Shown piece after piece: positions 24,136-32,836 of a stretch of DNA of 50,648 bases (positions are counted from its first letter, which is position 1; every line of letters begins with the position of its first letter). The position numbers and the translations under genes were made by a program. The notes beneath the pieces were generated by a model, which was given only the letters and a program-made list of their open reading frames with translations, made no database searches and was not told where the DNA came from. The stretch lies in contig JALVVL010000013.1 of NCBI GenBank assembly GCA_027023425.1, positions 1 through 50,648 on the forward strand, written 5' to 3'. Source of the DNA: Anaerolineales bacterium (GTDB taxonomy: Bacteria; Chloroflexota; Anaerolineae; Anaerolineales; DRMV01).

Positions 24136-25185
24136 CTACTTCTTCCCCAATTTCTTCTTGAACGCCTCATTGAGCGCGGGCACGATTTCCCACAGGTCGC
24201 CAACCACGCCGTAGCGCGCCAGTTTGAAAATCGGCGCTTCGGGGTCGGTGTTGATGGCAACGATGATTTTGCTGTTGCGCATTCCGGCTTGGTGCTGAAT
24301 GGCGCCGGAAATGCCGCAGGCGATGTACAGGTCGGGGGAAACCACCTTGCCGGTCTGGCCGACTTGGTGTTCGTAGGGGATGTAGCCCGCGTCCACCGCG
24401 GCGCGGCTTGCGCCAACCGCCGCGCCCAAGGTTTCGGCCAGTTCGCCAATGAGTTTGAAGCCCTGCTTGCCGCGCCAGACCTCAATTTCGTTTTCATCGG
24501 TGATGTCGGGCGGCGGTTGCAAGCGCGGGTTGTTGGAAACGCCGCGACCGCCCGAAACGATGATCGCCGCTTCGGTCAGGCTCACGCCGCCTTCGGTAGT
24601 GGCGTATTCCACCACTTTGGTGGCGATGGCGTCTTCGCTCAGCGCGGCGGGCACGCTGATCACCTCGCCGCTGCGGCTTTCATCCGGCTCGGGCTTGGCA
24701 AAGGCGCGCACGCGCAGGGTGATGATTTGCGGCTCACCCTCGGCCACGGCCTTGGCCAACAGTTTGCCCGCGTAAACGGGGCGCGTGGTCACGATTTTGC
24801 CGTCTTCCACGTCCATGTCAATGATGTCGGCAATCACGCCCGCGTCCAACGCCGCGCCGGTCATCGCGGCAAGTTCGCGGCCGCGGGTGGTGGTGGGGAA
24901 GAGGATGACCGCGGGGTTGTGCTCCTGCGCGGCTTTGGCTAAAGTTTCGGTGTAGGGTTCGGGGCGATAATCGGCAAGGGTGGCGTCGTCGGCCACGATG
25001 ACCTTGGCCGCGCCGTAGTGGAAGGCGCGCTGCACCGCGTCGTCCATACCGCTGCCCAAAATCACCGCCACCACCTCGCCGCCCAATTTCTCGGCCAACA
25101 TCTGCGCCGCGCCGATGCCCTCCCACGAAGGCATCAGCGGTTCGCCTTTGAAATGGTCAATGTAAGCCCAAATCTGCTTGCTCAT
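24136..25185 (-). CDS. etfA: Electron transfer flavoprotein, alpha subunit
   Basis: 349 residues. With EtfB it carries electrons from acyl-CoA dehydrogenases to the respiratory chain or to another oxidoreductase. The C-terminal FAD-binding domain is classic: VSGGRGVSNN, GASRAAVDAGYIPYEHQVGQ, LYIACGISGAIQHQAGM, then AINTDPEAPIFKLARYGVVG. The N-terminal half is the usual alpha/beta domain. The start overlaps the etfB stop by 4 bases (ATGA), so the pair is translationally coupled. An acyl-CoA dehydrogenase gene lies just upstream in the same direction. Confidence 0.97.
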   Translation of the reverse strand: MSKQIWAYIDHFKGEPLMPSWEGIGAAQMLAEKLGGEVVAVILGSGMDDAVQRAFHYGAAKVIVADDATLADYRPEPYTETLAKAAQEHNPAVILFPTTTRGRELAAMTGAALDAGVIADIIDMDVEDGKIVTTRPVYAGKLLAKAVAEGEPQIITLRVRAFAKPEPDESRSGEVISVPAALSEDAIATKVVEYATTEGGVSLTEAAIIVSGGRGVSNNPRLQPPPDITDENEIEVWRGKQGFKLIGELAETLGAAVGASRAAVDAGYIPYEHQVGQTGKVVSPDLYIACGISGAIQHQAGMRNSKIIVAINTDPEAPIFKLARYGVVGDLWEIVPALNEAFKKKLGKK

Positions 25186-25964
25186 AGCACCTTCTCCGCA
25201 AGGATTTTGTCGGCAAGTTTCTCGGCAATTTCTTCCGGCGTGTCGCCCTCAATGAACTCGCACTGCACCTCGCGCTTGGGCGGGTTCATCAATTCGGGCA
25301 AGCGCACCTTGACCGCGGGGGCTTCGATGCCCAAATCGGCAAGGCTCCACACGGGCACTTTGGCGCGCGCGGCCTTGCGGATGCCCATGAACGAGGGGTA
25401 GCGCGGCTCGCCGAAATCCTTAGCCACGCTGACCACCGCGGGCAATTGGGTGGAAAGCACCTGCCTGCCTTCCTCAATTGTGCGCTCTGCGGTGAGTTTC
25501 TTGCCGTCGGGGTCAATCTCCCGGAAGGCGGAAACCAAGCCGATGTAAGGCCAGCCGAGCAAGCGGGCGGTTTGGGGCGGGGTGAGGCCGGTGTCGCCGT
25601 CAATGGCCTGCCGACCGAAGAAGACCATATCCACATCGCCGATTTTGTTCACCGCGGCAGCCAGCACTTTGGCAGTGCTGAGGCTGTCGTCTTCGGCGAG
25701 GGCCGGGTCTTCAATGCGGATAGCGTCGTTGCAGCCCATGGCCAAGGCGCGGCGGATGGCCTCCAGCGCGCTTTCATCGCCCATGCTGACAACGGTCACC
25801 GAGCCGCCGTGCGCCTCTTTGGTCTGCAAAGCGGCTTCTACGGCGTACTCATCCCAAGGGTTGAGCACCAGCGGGGCATCGCCCCAAGTCACTTTCCCCG
25901 ACTCGTCCACCTTGACGGTGGCCGCGGTGTCGGGCGTGACCTTGACGAAAACCACGATTTTCAA
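25182..25964 (-). CDS. etfB: Electron transfer flavoprotein, beta subunit
   Basis: 260 residues of the EtfB family, which forms the heterodimer with EtfA. Visible family lines are FVKVTPDTAATVKVD, LNPWDEYAVEAALQTKE, FGRQAIDGDTGLTPPQTARL and PSFMGIRKAARAKV. The start is a TTG: AGGAGG (25971-25976) sits 6 bases before it and no ATG or GTG is better placed. The spacing from the acyl-CoA dehydrogenase gene is about 125 bases and is filled by short tandem repeats. Confidence 0.96.
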   Translation of the reverse strand: MKIVVFVKVTPDTAATVKVDESGKVTWGDAPLVLNPWDEYAVEAALQTKEAHGGSVTVVSMGDESALEAIRRALAMGCNDAIRIEDPALAEDDSLSTAKVLAAAVNKIGDVDMVFFGRQAIDGDTGLTPPQTARLLGWPYIGLVSAFREIDPDGKKLTAERTIEEGRQVLSTQLPAVVSVAKDFGEPRYPSFMGIRKAARAKVPVWSLADLGIEAPAVKVRLPELMNPPKREVQCEFIEGDTPEEIAEKLADKILAEKVL

Positions 25965-25984
25965 AGTACACCTCCTCCATCCAT

Positions 25985-26085
25985 TTTGGGATTGAGGGAT
26001 TAGGGAATTGAGGGATTAAGGGATTGGGAAGGCTTCCCGCCTAACACCCAATCCCTGAATACCTAATCCCTATTTCCTAAGCCCT
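25985..26085. repeat. GGGATTGAGG-type short tandem repeat
   Basis: Degenerate 9-mers such as GGGATTGAGGGATTAGGG run first in one direction and then, after GGAAGGCTTCC, in reverse-complement form (CAATCCCTGAATACCTAATC), giving a loose inverted repeat between acyl-CoA dehydrogenase and etfB. Confidence 0.75.
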
Positions 26086-26089
26086 TAAA

Positions 26090-27295
26090 TTACTCCTCCT
26101 GCCACTCCTCCGGGTCGTAGGGCGGCAGTTCAAGGCGCAAAGGTTTGTCGCGGCGGTAACCGAGAGCGTAATCGGCTTGGATGAGGGTGTGGATTTCGTT
26201 GCTTCCCTCGTAAATCATCGCGCCGCGGGCGTTGCGCAGGTAGCGCTCCACATCGTATTCGTCGCTGTAGCCGTAAGCGCCGTGGATCTGCACGGCTTCG
26301 CTGGCCGCGCGGAACGACGCTTCGGTGGCAAACCATTTCGCCATAGAAGCCATGCGCGTAGCGCGGCTGCCCTGATTCATCTGCCAGCCGGCTTGCAGGT
26401 AGAGGGCGCGCGCCATTTCGTAATCGCGCGCCATGTGCGCGATTTTTTGCTTGATGAGTTGGTGCTGGGCAATGGGCACACCAAAGGTTTCGCGCTCGCG
26501 GGCATAGCGCACGCTGGCCTCCAACGAAGCGCGGATGAGGCCGGTCGCGCCCGCAGCCACGGTGTAGCGGCCGCGGTCAAACGCGCTCATCGTGATTTTG
26601 AAACCTTCACCCTCCTCGCCGAGGCGGTTTTCCACCGGCACCTTCACATCCTGAAAAGCAATCCAGCCGGTGGAACCGGCGCGCACGCCGAGTTTGCCTT
26701 TGATGTCCCCGCGCTTGATGCCCGGCGAGTGCAGGTCAACGATGAAAGTGGAAAGGCCGCGGTGCGGCTTTTCGGCTTCGGGGTTGGTGCGGACGGTGAC
26801 GATGGCGTAATCGGCCAGCGACGCCAGCGAAATCCACATTTTTTCGCCGTTGAGGATGTAATAATCGCCCTCGCGGCGCCCCGTCATCTGAATGTGGGCA
26901 AAATCCGAGCCGTGCCCGGGCTCGGTGAACGCACCGCAGCCGATTTTTTCACCCTTGGCGAGGGGCACGAGGTATTTCTGCTTTTGCTCTTCGGTGCCCC
27001 AGTGGAAAATGGTCTGCGCGCACAGCCCCATGTGCACCGACATCACCACCCGCAGGGTAGAATCGGCCGCTTCCAGTTCCTCGCACACCAAGCCAAGCGA
27101 GATGTAATCCAGCCCCTGACCGCCGTATTTAACAGGAATGCCCACGCCTAAAATCCCCAATTCGGCCATGCGGGGGATGAGCGGCGCGGGCTCGTGTTTG
27201 CGGTCGTATTCCCGAATCACCGGAACGGCTTCGGCGCCAAACCTGCGCACCATGTCCACGACCATCTGGTGCTCTTTAGAAAGTGCAAAATCCAT
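26090..27295 (-). CDS. Acyl-CoA dehydrogenase
   Basis: 401 residues, normal length. An FAD enzyme that forms the alpha-beta double bond of an acyl-CoA and passes electrons to ETF. The first signature GAFTEPGHGSD is at about 121-131, the FAD/substrate region at RETFGVPIAQHQ, and the C-terminal QIHGAYGYSDEYDVERYLRN leads to IYEGSNEIH, where E363 is the expected catalytic base. Chain length or branched-acyl preference cannot be read. ATG 27295 is chosen over one 12 bases upstream because GGAGG lies 5 bases before it. It is followed in the same direction by etfB-etfA, its likely electron acceptor. Confidence 0.95.
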   Translation of the reverse strand: MDFALSKEHQMVVDMVRRFGAEAVPVIREYDRKHEPAPLIPRMAELGILGVGIPVKYGGQGLDYISLGLVCEELEAADSTLRVVMSVHMGLCAQTIFHWGTEEQKQKYLVPLAKGEKIGCGAFTEPGHGSDFAHIQMTGRREGDYYILNGEKMWISLASLADYAIVTVRTNPEAEKPHRGLSTFIVDLHSPGIKRGDIKGKLGVRAGSTGWIAFQDVKVPVENRLGEEGEGFKITMSAFDRGRYTVAAGATGLIRASLEASVRYARERETFGVPIAQHQLIKQKIAHMARDYEMARALYLQAGWQMNQGSRATRMASMAKWFATEASFRAASEAVQIHGAYGYSDEYDVERYLRNARGAMIYEGSNEIHTLIQADYALGYRRDKPLRLELPPYDPEEWQEE

Positions 27296-27472
27296 CTTGG
27301 CCTCCATGAAAAGCGTAAGCGGGCATGCCGCAGTTGCAAAGGAAAGCCGCCGCTACGCCCAGAAATAATCGCTCGGTAAAAAATTATACCATTCACCGCC
27401 CCGCTGCGTAACGAACAAGCGTCACATGCAAGCGCGCCGAAGCCTCACCTGCCGCGCTTGCTTCTGTAGCAG

Positions 27473-27501
27473 TTGCCCAGCGCTGAATTATGTGCTATCC
27501 T
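27473..27501 (+). promoter_or_regulatory. Promoter with extended -10 element
   Basis: TTGCCC (27473-27478), a 17-base spacer and TATCCT (27496-27501) preceded by TGTGC, giving an extended -10. It is 55 bases before the start at 27556. Confidence 0.6.
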
Positions 27502-27555
27502 ATGTTCAGAAAAGCGTCAAAACACAGGCTCTATCAAAACCAAGGAGAGGCAATC

Positions 27556-28080
27556 ATGCAACATCCAGATTTCAACGCCAGAATCCAACAAGCGGAAAAC
27601 GCGCTGGAAAAACTCGCTGAGAAAATTCCGGGCTTTCGCGGCTACAGGGAAAAGGAACACCGCCGCGACGCCGACAAATTACTGCGGCTCACCATTGCCT
27701 CCAGAGTTGACGAGCAATGGCGTCGGCTAACCGAAATACAGCGCCGCCTCGTGGCTTCAGGGGAATTTGGCTACTTGGACGACTTGGAAGGAGTTGCCAT
27801 ACGCTTACGCACCTTCTCCGACCAACTGCGCACGGCTTCCTACGGTTATGCAGGGCTCTTTGACGCCATCAAAGTTGAAGATGAAGAACTCGCCCGCTTG
27901 TACGCCTACGATTCATCCCTGCTTGACCTCACGGACGAAATAAAAGCGGGCGTTGACCGCTTAGAAGCCGCCGTGGGCACAGAGGATTTCCCCAAAGCCA
28001 TGAACGACCTGTTGGCAATCGCCCGCAAAGCCATAGAAGCGTTCAACAGGCGCGAGGAAGTCATACTTTCCACCGACTAA
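27556..28080 (+). CDS. Conserved helical protein upstream of the SPFH gene
   Basis: 174 residues, highly charged and predicted all-helical, with no signal peptide or membrane segment (QQAENALEKLAEKIPGFRG, EIQRRLVASGEFGYLDDLEG). No family is recognised. ATG 27556 is set by AAGGAGAGG 5 bases upstream and by a good promoter. The SPFH-HTH gene starts 55 bases after the stop in the same direction, so the two likely work together, perhaps in membrane-associated assembly. That role is inference. Confidence 0.8.
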   Translation: MQHPDFNARIQQAENALEKLAEKIPGFRGYREKEHRRDADKLLRLTIASRVDEQWRRLTEIQRRLVASGEFGYLDDLEGVAIRLRTFSDQLRTASYGYAGLFDAIKVEDEELARLYAYDSSLLDLTDEIKAGVDRLEAAVGTEDFPKAMNDLLAIARKAIEAFNRREEVILSTD

Positions 28081-28135
28081 CCCTCCCCCCTCAAAAGGCA
28101 CCCAATGCCTTGACACCCTTAGCAAGGAGAGAAAG

Positions 28136-29182
28136 ATGGCGAGAGTGTTTGATGTAATTGAATGGCCTGACGAAATGCCCAACGAAATAGTGCACCGCTT
28201 TCCGGAAGTGGGGCCGGGGGATTTCCGGATCGGTTCTCAAGTGATTGTGCGCGAATCCCAAGCGGCAGTATTTTTTCGCGACGGCAAAGCCCTTGACGTG
28301 TTCGGCCCGGGACGGCACACCATCACCACAGCCAACATCCCGTTGCTCATCAACGTGCTCGGAAAAGCGTTCAACGACCGCTCGCCGTTCACGGCGGAGG
28401 TCTATTTTGTATCCATGCGCGAATTCCGCGACCGCAAGTGGGGCACGCCGCAGCCAATCCCCGTGCAAACCCCCGGCGTGGGCTTAGGCTGGCTGCTGCT
28501 CAAAGGGTTCGGCACCTACTCGTATCAGGTGAAAGACCCACAACAATTCGTAACCCAAATTGTGGGCACGCGCGGCATTTACCTCATGTCGGATATTGAA
28601 AACGACCTCCGCAGCCGCTTGCTCCGCAGTCTCACCGATATGTTCGGCGAAATGAAGGGCAAATACAGCACCGTGCAAGACATCCTCGGCTGGCTTGACG
28701 AAATAAGCGCGGGGGTAAGGGCAAAAGCCGCGGCCGAATTTGAGGCCATTGGCCTTGAACTCAAGTCGTTTGTGATTGCAAGCCTGACGCCGTCCGAGAA
28801 CACGGCCGAGGAACTGCGGGCGCGCGGCCTGCTTGACCCGCAAATTTACGCCCAACTCCAAGCGGCGGACGCTATGCGCGAGGCGGCTCAAAATCCGAGC
28901 GGAGGCGCAGGCCTCACAGCCGGCATCGGCGCCGGAATGGGGATCGGGAACATGATTTCGCAAACCATGAGCGGCATGACACAGCAGGCACAGCCAAAAG
29001 CGCCGCAAAGCACTTCCAGCGAAATTCCGCCGGTGCTCACCCCCGCCGAGGCGGCGCAGATTTTGCGTGTTTCGGAGGAAGATGTGATAGCCGCCATTGA
29101 AGCGGGCGATTTGCCGGCGCGCAAAATCGGCAAAGCCTACCGCATCAGCAGAGAAGCGTTGGAAAAATTCCTCGGCGGGTAA
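28136..29182 (+). CDS. SPFH-domain protein fused to a helix-turn-helix (excisionase-type) domain
   Basis: 348 residues. About 30-215 is an SPFH/band-7-like region of the YdjI/virion-core type (QAAVFFRDGKALDVFGPGRH, ADIENDLRSRLL-like helix, FEAIGLELKSFVIASLTPS). A glycine-rich hinge (about 255-275) and a Gln/Pro/Ser linker follow. Residues 300-347 form an excisionase/MerR-like HTH (LTPAEAAQILRVSEEDVIAA, then GDLPARKIGKAYRISREALE). SPFH proteins form membrane-associated oligomers; the HTH suggests nucleic-acid or protein binding. AAGGAGAG precedes the ATG and a strong terminator follows. Confidence 0.88.
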   Translation: MARVFDVIEWPDEMPNEIVHRFPEVGPGDFRIGSQVIVRESQAAVFFRDGKALDVFGPGRHTITTANIPLLINVLGKAFNDRSPFTAEVYFVSMREFRDRKWGTPQPIPVQTPGVGLGWLLLKGFGTYSYQVKDPQQFVTQIVGTRGIYLMSDIENDLRSRLLRSLTDMFGEMKGKYSTVQDILGWLDEISAGVRAKAAAEFEAIGLELKSFVIASLTPSENTAEELRARGLLDPQIYAQLQAADAMREAAQNPSGGAGLTAGIGAGMGIGNMISQTMSGMTQQAQPKAPQSTSSEIPPVLTPAEAAQILRVSEEDVIAAIEAGDLPARKIGKAYRISREALEKFLGG

Positions 29183-29198
29183 ACCCAAACCCGCCGCA

Positions 29199-29230
29199 AG
29201 CGCCGCCGATACCCCCGGCGGCGCTTTTTT
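29199..29230 (+). terminator. Intrinsic terminator of the SPFH operon
   Basis: Ten-base-pair GC-rich stem AGCGCCGCCG/CGGCGGCGCT (29199-29208 with 29216-29225), 7-nt loop and a run of six T. Confidence 0.92.
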
Positions 29231-29780
29231 ATTTCTCGCCTTTCATGCCAAGCGAAAGCAAGGCCAAAATTTCGGGCGGTATTTCGGCCTGAGGGTGAGC
29301 GGCGCGGTAAGGTTGAGAAGCGCGCTCGCGCAGCGCCTGCCAGAGCAAACGACGCTCCTGCCCATCCACCACAAGGTCGTGCAAAGTTTGGGCACCCAGC
29401 AGGCGTTCGCCAGTGGTGTAAAGGAAGGTGAGGCGCTTCCAGCGCTTGGCGAGGATGGGGCGGGGGAGGCGTTGAAGCGCGCCAAGTTGGATTTTGTAGT
29501 AGGTTTCGTGCGCGCGGGGGTGATCGGGCTCATCGCGAAAGAGGGCGGCGCGGGTAGTGAGTTCGTGCCCTTCTACCGGCGCCACCCACTCTATTCGCCA
29601 CTTACGCTCGCCAAACGAAGCCGGTTGGTAAAACGCAAGCCAGTCTACCGCGACCACCTTGGGTGCAGTGGCAAGCGGAATGCGATACCAGCCCAGCACG
29701 CGGGCAATTTCAAAATCGCTCGGCTTTGGCAAAATGGCAACAAGCACCAGATCTTCAGGAGCAGGTAAAATTTCTTTCAT
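29229..29780 (-). CDS. Conserved protein of unknown function
   Basis: 183 residues, no signal or membrane segment. The N-terminal half has strongly patterned segments such as ILPKPSDFEIARVLGWYRIP and VVAVDWLAFYQPASFGERKW, the middle has GHELTTRAALFRDEPDHPRA, and a later part is KRWKRLTFLYTTGERLL. I do not recognise a family. ATG 29780 is chosen because the longer TTG start would place the coding region in a hairpin. Only a weak GGGG ribosome site is present. It converges on the SPFH operon across a shared terminator region. Confidence 0.75.
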   Translation of the reverse strand: MKEILPAPEDLVLVAILPKPSDFEIARVLGWYRIPLATAPKVVAVDWLAFYQPASFGERKWRIEWVAPVEGHELTTRAALFRDEPDHPRAHETYYKIQLGALQRLPRPILAKRWKRLTFLYTTGERLLGAQTLHDLVVDGQERRLLWQALRERASQPYRAAHPQAEIPPEILALLSLGMKGEK

Positions 29781-29804
29781 TTTTACCCCACATGCAGAGC
29801 AATA

Positions 29805-29840
29805 ACAAACCCGCCCCCACAACTGCAGGGGCGGGTTTGT
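29805..29840 (-). terminator. Hairpin downstream of the PLP enzyme gene
   Basis: A 13-bp perfect stem ACAAACCCGCCCC/GGGGCGGGTTTGT with a 10-nt loop, 10 bases past the stop at 29850. The U-tract is short, so strength is moderate. Confidence 0.65.
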
Positions 29841-29849
29841 AGCAGAAAC

Positions 29850-31322
29850 CTATCCTTCCAACACCATGCGGTTGAACTCTTTGATGAGTTCGTCAATCTT
29901 GGGCACAAGTTCCTGCACGCGCTTCCAGTATTCGCGGTCGTACCACTGGGCGCGCAGTTCGTCGGAGCTTTTGCCTTGTTGTTCAACCCATGTAAAGTAT
30001 TTGAGGTTGTGCACGCGGCGGCGGTCGGTGTAGCGCAGTTCCAGCAGGTGGCCGAGGTCTGCGCCTTGCAGGTAGTGGGCAAAGTCCACCGCGGCGTCTT
30101 GCTCGGTGTATTCGCCGTGCTCTTCGTGCATTTCGCGCAGGCGGCTCTGGTAGAGTTCCATGGAGTCGGTGAGCACGGTGAGCACGATGTCGTGTTCGCC
30201 CAGTTCGTAGTATTTGGCGAATTTGATGCTCATCAGCAGGTTGGCAATGCCCGAAAAGCCGAGCAGGTCAAGTTGCGAAACCAGTTCCTCCGGCACGCCC
30301 TGCTTGACCAGGTAAGCCCGCCCGGCGGGTTCGTTGAACAGCCGCGCCAAACTGACCACTGCGTTGTCGTCAATGTCAATCACCATGTCGGTGTTCTTGA
30401 CGTTGTGAATCCACGGCACGTGCTTATCGCCGATGCCCTCAATGCGGTGCGCGCCAAAGCCGTTTTCCAGCAGGGTGGGGCACTGCAACGCCTCGCCCGC
30501 GGCGATTTTGCTGCTGGGGAAGATTTGCTTCATGTAGTCGCCGCAGGCAATAGTGCCCGCGGAGCCGGTGGTCAGCGCCACGCCGCGATATTCGTCCTTT
30601 GGCCCCATCACCCGCTCCAGCACCTCTTCCATTGCGTGACCGGTCACGTCGTAGTGCCAGAGGTAGTTGCCGAATTCTTCAAACTGGTTGAAGACGAAGA
30701 TGTTTTCGCGGGTGCGGCGCAGTTCCCAAACCTTGTCAAAAATTTCTTTGACGTTGCTCTCGCTGCCGGGGGTCTTGATTACCTCGCCGGCCACTTTGGA
30801 AAGCCACTCAAAGCGCTCTTTGCTCATGCCCTCGGGCAAAATGGCGATGGATTCGCAGGCCAGCAGGTTGGCATCGTAGGCGCCGCCGCGGCAATAATTG
30901 CCCGTAGAAGGCCAAACGGCTTTGTGGATGGTGGGGTCGAACTGCCCGGTGACCAGCCGCGGCACTAAGCAGCCGAACGTCGCGCCCACTTTGTGCGCGC
31001 CCGTGGGGAACCATTTGCCCACCAAGGCGATGATGCGCGCCGGCGTGCCGGTCAGGCTCTCGGGGAACTCCAAAATGTTGACCGGCCCAAAATCGCCGCC
31101 AAAAGGCTTGGGCTCATTGTGCCAAGTGATGCGGAACAGGTTGCGGGGGTGCAGATCCCACAAACCAATATGATGCAGTTCTTCGCGGATTTCGGCAGGG
31201 ATTTTGCTGGGGTCTTTCATCTGCTCAAAGGTGGGGATGATAATATCCCGCTCGCGCGCACGCTCTACTGCGTGCTTCAGCCCTTCTTCATTGATGGAGA
31301 GGTCTATTTCGGGGTAGGTCAT
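29850..31322 (-). CDS. Fold-type II PLP-dependent enzyme (TrpB/cysteine synthase-like)
   Basis: 490 residues. GKWFPTGAHKVGATFGCLVP has the PLP-binding lysine at about K111, and VWPSTGNYCRGGAYDANLL (about 136-154) resembles the substrate/phosphate loop of threonine synthase/cysteine synthase-type enzymes. A glycine-rich TTGSAGTIACGDYM later in the chain is the likely second cofactor contact. It is longer than TrpB or CysK (about 300-400 residues), with an extra C-terminal helical part. Reaction unknown; a beta-replacement or beta-elimination on an amino acid is the family expectation. ATG 31322 has AGGAG 6 bases upstream. An 18-bp palindrome lies 30 bases upstream. Confidence 0.88.
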   Translation of the reverse strand: MTYPEIDLSINEEGLKHAVERARERDIIIPTFEQMKDPSKIPAEIREELHHIGLWDLHPRNLFRITWHNEPKPFGGDFGPVNILEFPESLTGTPARIIALVGKWFPTGAHKVGATFGCLVPRLVTGQFDPTIHKAVWPSTGNYCRGGAYDANLLACESIAILPEGMSKERFEWLSKVAGEVIKTPGSESNVKEIFDKVWELRRTRENIFVFNQFEEFGNYLWHYDVTGHAMEEVLERVMGPKDEYRGVALTTGSAGTIACGDYMKQIFPSSKIAAGEALQCPTLLENGFGAHRIEGIGDKHVPWIHNVKNTDMVIDIDDNAVVSLARLFNEPAGRAYLVKQGVPEELVSQLDLLGFSGIANLLMSIKFAKYYELGEHDIVLTVLTDSMELYQSRLREMHEEHGEYTEQDAAVDFAHYLQGADLGHLLELRYTDRRRVHNLKYFTWVEQQGKSSDELRAQWYDREYWKRVQELVPKIDELIKEFNRMVLEG

Positions 31323-31351
31323 GGTGCACTCCTGTGTCTTAGGTTTTTCAT

Positions 31352-31369
31352 CATCGCTTTGAAGCGATG
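31352..31369. promoter_or_regulatory. Palindrome upstream of the PLP enzyme gene
   Basis: CATCGCTTTGAAGCGATG: 8-bp perfect arms around 2 bases, 30-47 bases before the start. It could be an operator overlapping the promoter or a leader hairpin. Confidence 0.4.
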
Positions 31370-31413
31370 TTGAGGATAAGCCAAATTTACAATACCAAAC
31401 CAACGGGCAAAGA

Positions 31414-31575
31414 TGGCGTTAGCGCGCGAAAAAATCCATTCTCGCGCTGACGAATACCTGAGGCCCAAAGTTGTGCGCGGAAGTTACTGGTCTCACAAGC
31501 CCCAGATCCTGCTCGCGCAATTGGTACATCACCTCAGTTGGGCCATCGTGGAGAGAATCAACAATTGGGAAAGGC
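31414..31575 (-). pseudogene. Decayed fragment of a GT2 glycosyltransferase
   Basis: Read on the minus strand this stretch gives IVDSLHDGPTEVM, then YQLREQDLGLVRPVTSA, then HNFGPQVFVSARMDFFAR and a stop. It aligns with residues of about 44-94 of the intact glycosyltransferase at 32837-33784 ([49 protein letters not shown]). The DNA is also clearly similar (for example GCTCGCGCAATTGG is shared). Start and most of the gene are missing, so it is a remnant, not a functional gene. Confidence 0.85.
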
Positions 31576-31601
31576 CGGAAATGTTTGAAGGCTTGCGAGC
31601 C

Positions 31602-32438
31602 TCATTTTACCATTGGCCCGCGAGCAACTACGGCAAAGAGGGTTACAGAGTCAATAGACTCATCACCGGTCAGAAATTCGGGGCGGATGTGAGGACGGGT
31701 CCGTTGGAAATTGTCCAGATCACGTTCTAAAACATGAATATCTACTTCGTCAAAATACTGTGCAAACGTTTTGCGAAAATCCCCCAACCGCTGACGGTTA
31801 AGGTTGCTGGGTGGGTTAAACCAACGCCGCCAGGTGGACTCCGAAAAAGTCAGCATCTGGAATGGATACTTAAAAAAGTGATCCCGCAGGTCAATGAAAT
31901 GCAGATGAATACCTGTTGGGGCAGTTATACTCGCCAGAGCGCGAGTGATGGGTTCAATTTCCTCCCTGGCAATGTGTTCATAGACCCAGGAACTTAACAC
32001 AACATTCACTGTCGGCAAATTGCCCTCTGCTACAGCGGTCTGAAGATTCTGCCGTAGCAGGGTAATATACTGTGGATTCGGGAGGACTCGCTTACCCTCG
32101 CGGATGAGATAAGAATCATACAGCGAAGGCAAAGTCGCATTGCGCCAGTTATCCAATTTCGCATAGGGGTCATACAAAATTACATGAGAGGCACCTCGGC
32201 GCAATAGTTCCACAGCCACACCAAGGAAACCGCCATACCCCAAAATGAACACCATGGCCTGCTTCCACCCCACGCCATACAACGACAACATTTCCTCATA
32301 ATGATTCACAGCAGTGGAAGGGGTGGAAGTTTCCCAGCCGGGGCAAACAAACCGTTGCTTCCTCTTCAGGTACTGCATCAAAGCGTTAGGTATCCATCGT
32401 CGCGCCAGACGAAGAACCACATACTCCACAGGGGGCAT
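31602..32438 (-). CDS. Class I SAM-dependent methyltransferase-like protein
   Basis: 278 residues. VFILGYGGFLGVAVELLRRG followed by VILYDPYA is a motif I/II pair (glycine-rich SAM loop and acidic residue) of Rossmann methyltransferases, and VVLSSWVYEHI fits motif IV. The substrate is unknown; the context of glycosyltransferases suggests a glycan or lipid acceptor (inference). The ATG at 32438 has GGAGAG 7 bases upstream and is preferred to an upstream TTG. The gene is visibly less GC-rich than most of the window and sits next to a glycosyltransferase remnant, which suggests acquisition. Confidence 0.78.
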   Translation of the reverse strand: MPPVEYVVLRLARRWIPNALMQYLKRKQRFVCPGWETSTPSTAVNHYEEMLSLYGVGWKQAMVFILGYGGFLGVAVELLRRGASHVILYDPYAKLDNWRNATLPSLYDSYLIREGKRVLPNPQYITLLRQNLQTAVAEGNLPTVNVVLSSWVYEHIAREEIEPITRALASITAPTGIHLHFIDLRDHFFKYPFQMLTFSESTWRRWFNPPSNLNRQRLGDFRKTFAQYFDEVDIHVLERDLDNFQRTRPHIRPEFLTGDESIDSVTLFAVVARGPMVK

Positions 32439-32836
32439 ATCAAGTCTCTCCAAAACCAATCGCTCGCGTAGATCAATTTTGCTGCGGGTTGTATTTTATC
32501 ACCCCTAAGCCCCAGCGTTCGGGGACGGACAGATGCCCTTGAGAACCCACTTTTCAGGGCACTGTGCCGCGCAGCATCTTGAAAAGCGGCGATTTGCCCA
32601 CGTTTCAAAAGAAAATTGTCCAAGAACGGGTAAATTGGTCAAGCACAGGTGCTCCCATCTCCTCCCATAAAAACCTAACGCCAGTATCCCAACAGGATAA
32701 GCCACCGCCGCGCAGGGAATTTACGCAGCAAATACCCTGCGCGGCTTGAATAGATTCTCGCCTGAGTTAAGGTGAAATTAGCAGGTCACCAAACATCTCT
32801 CCCAAGCAGATATGGGGTTTCTCCCTACTGCGCTTC
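32439..32836. other. Gene-free stretch of lower GC
   Basis: No convincing gene; open frames here lack start signals and family features. It contains an inverted repeat CCGCGCAGGG/CCCTGCGCGG around 32708-32743 that could end transcription of the glycosyltransferase gene. The rest may be decayed sequence. Confidence 0.5.

Noticed and set aside
31413-31730. Plus-strand open frame of 105 codons
   Set aside because: It overlaps the methyltransferase 3' end and the glycosyltransferase fossil on the other strand; no ribosome site.
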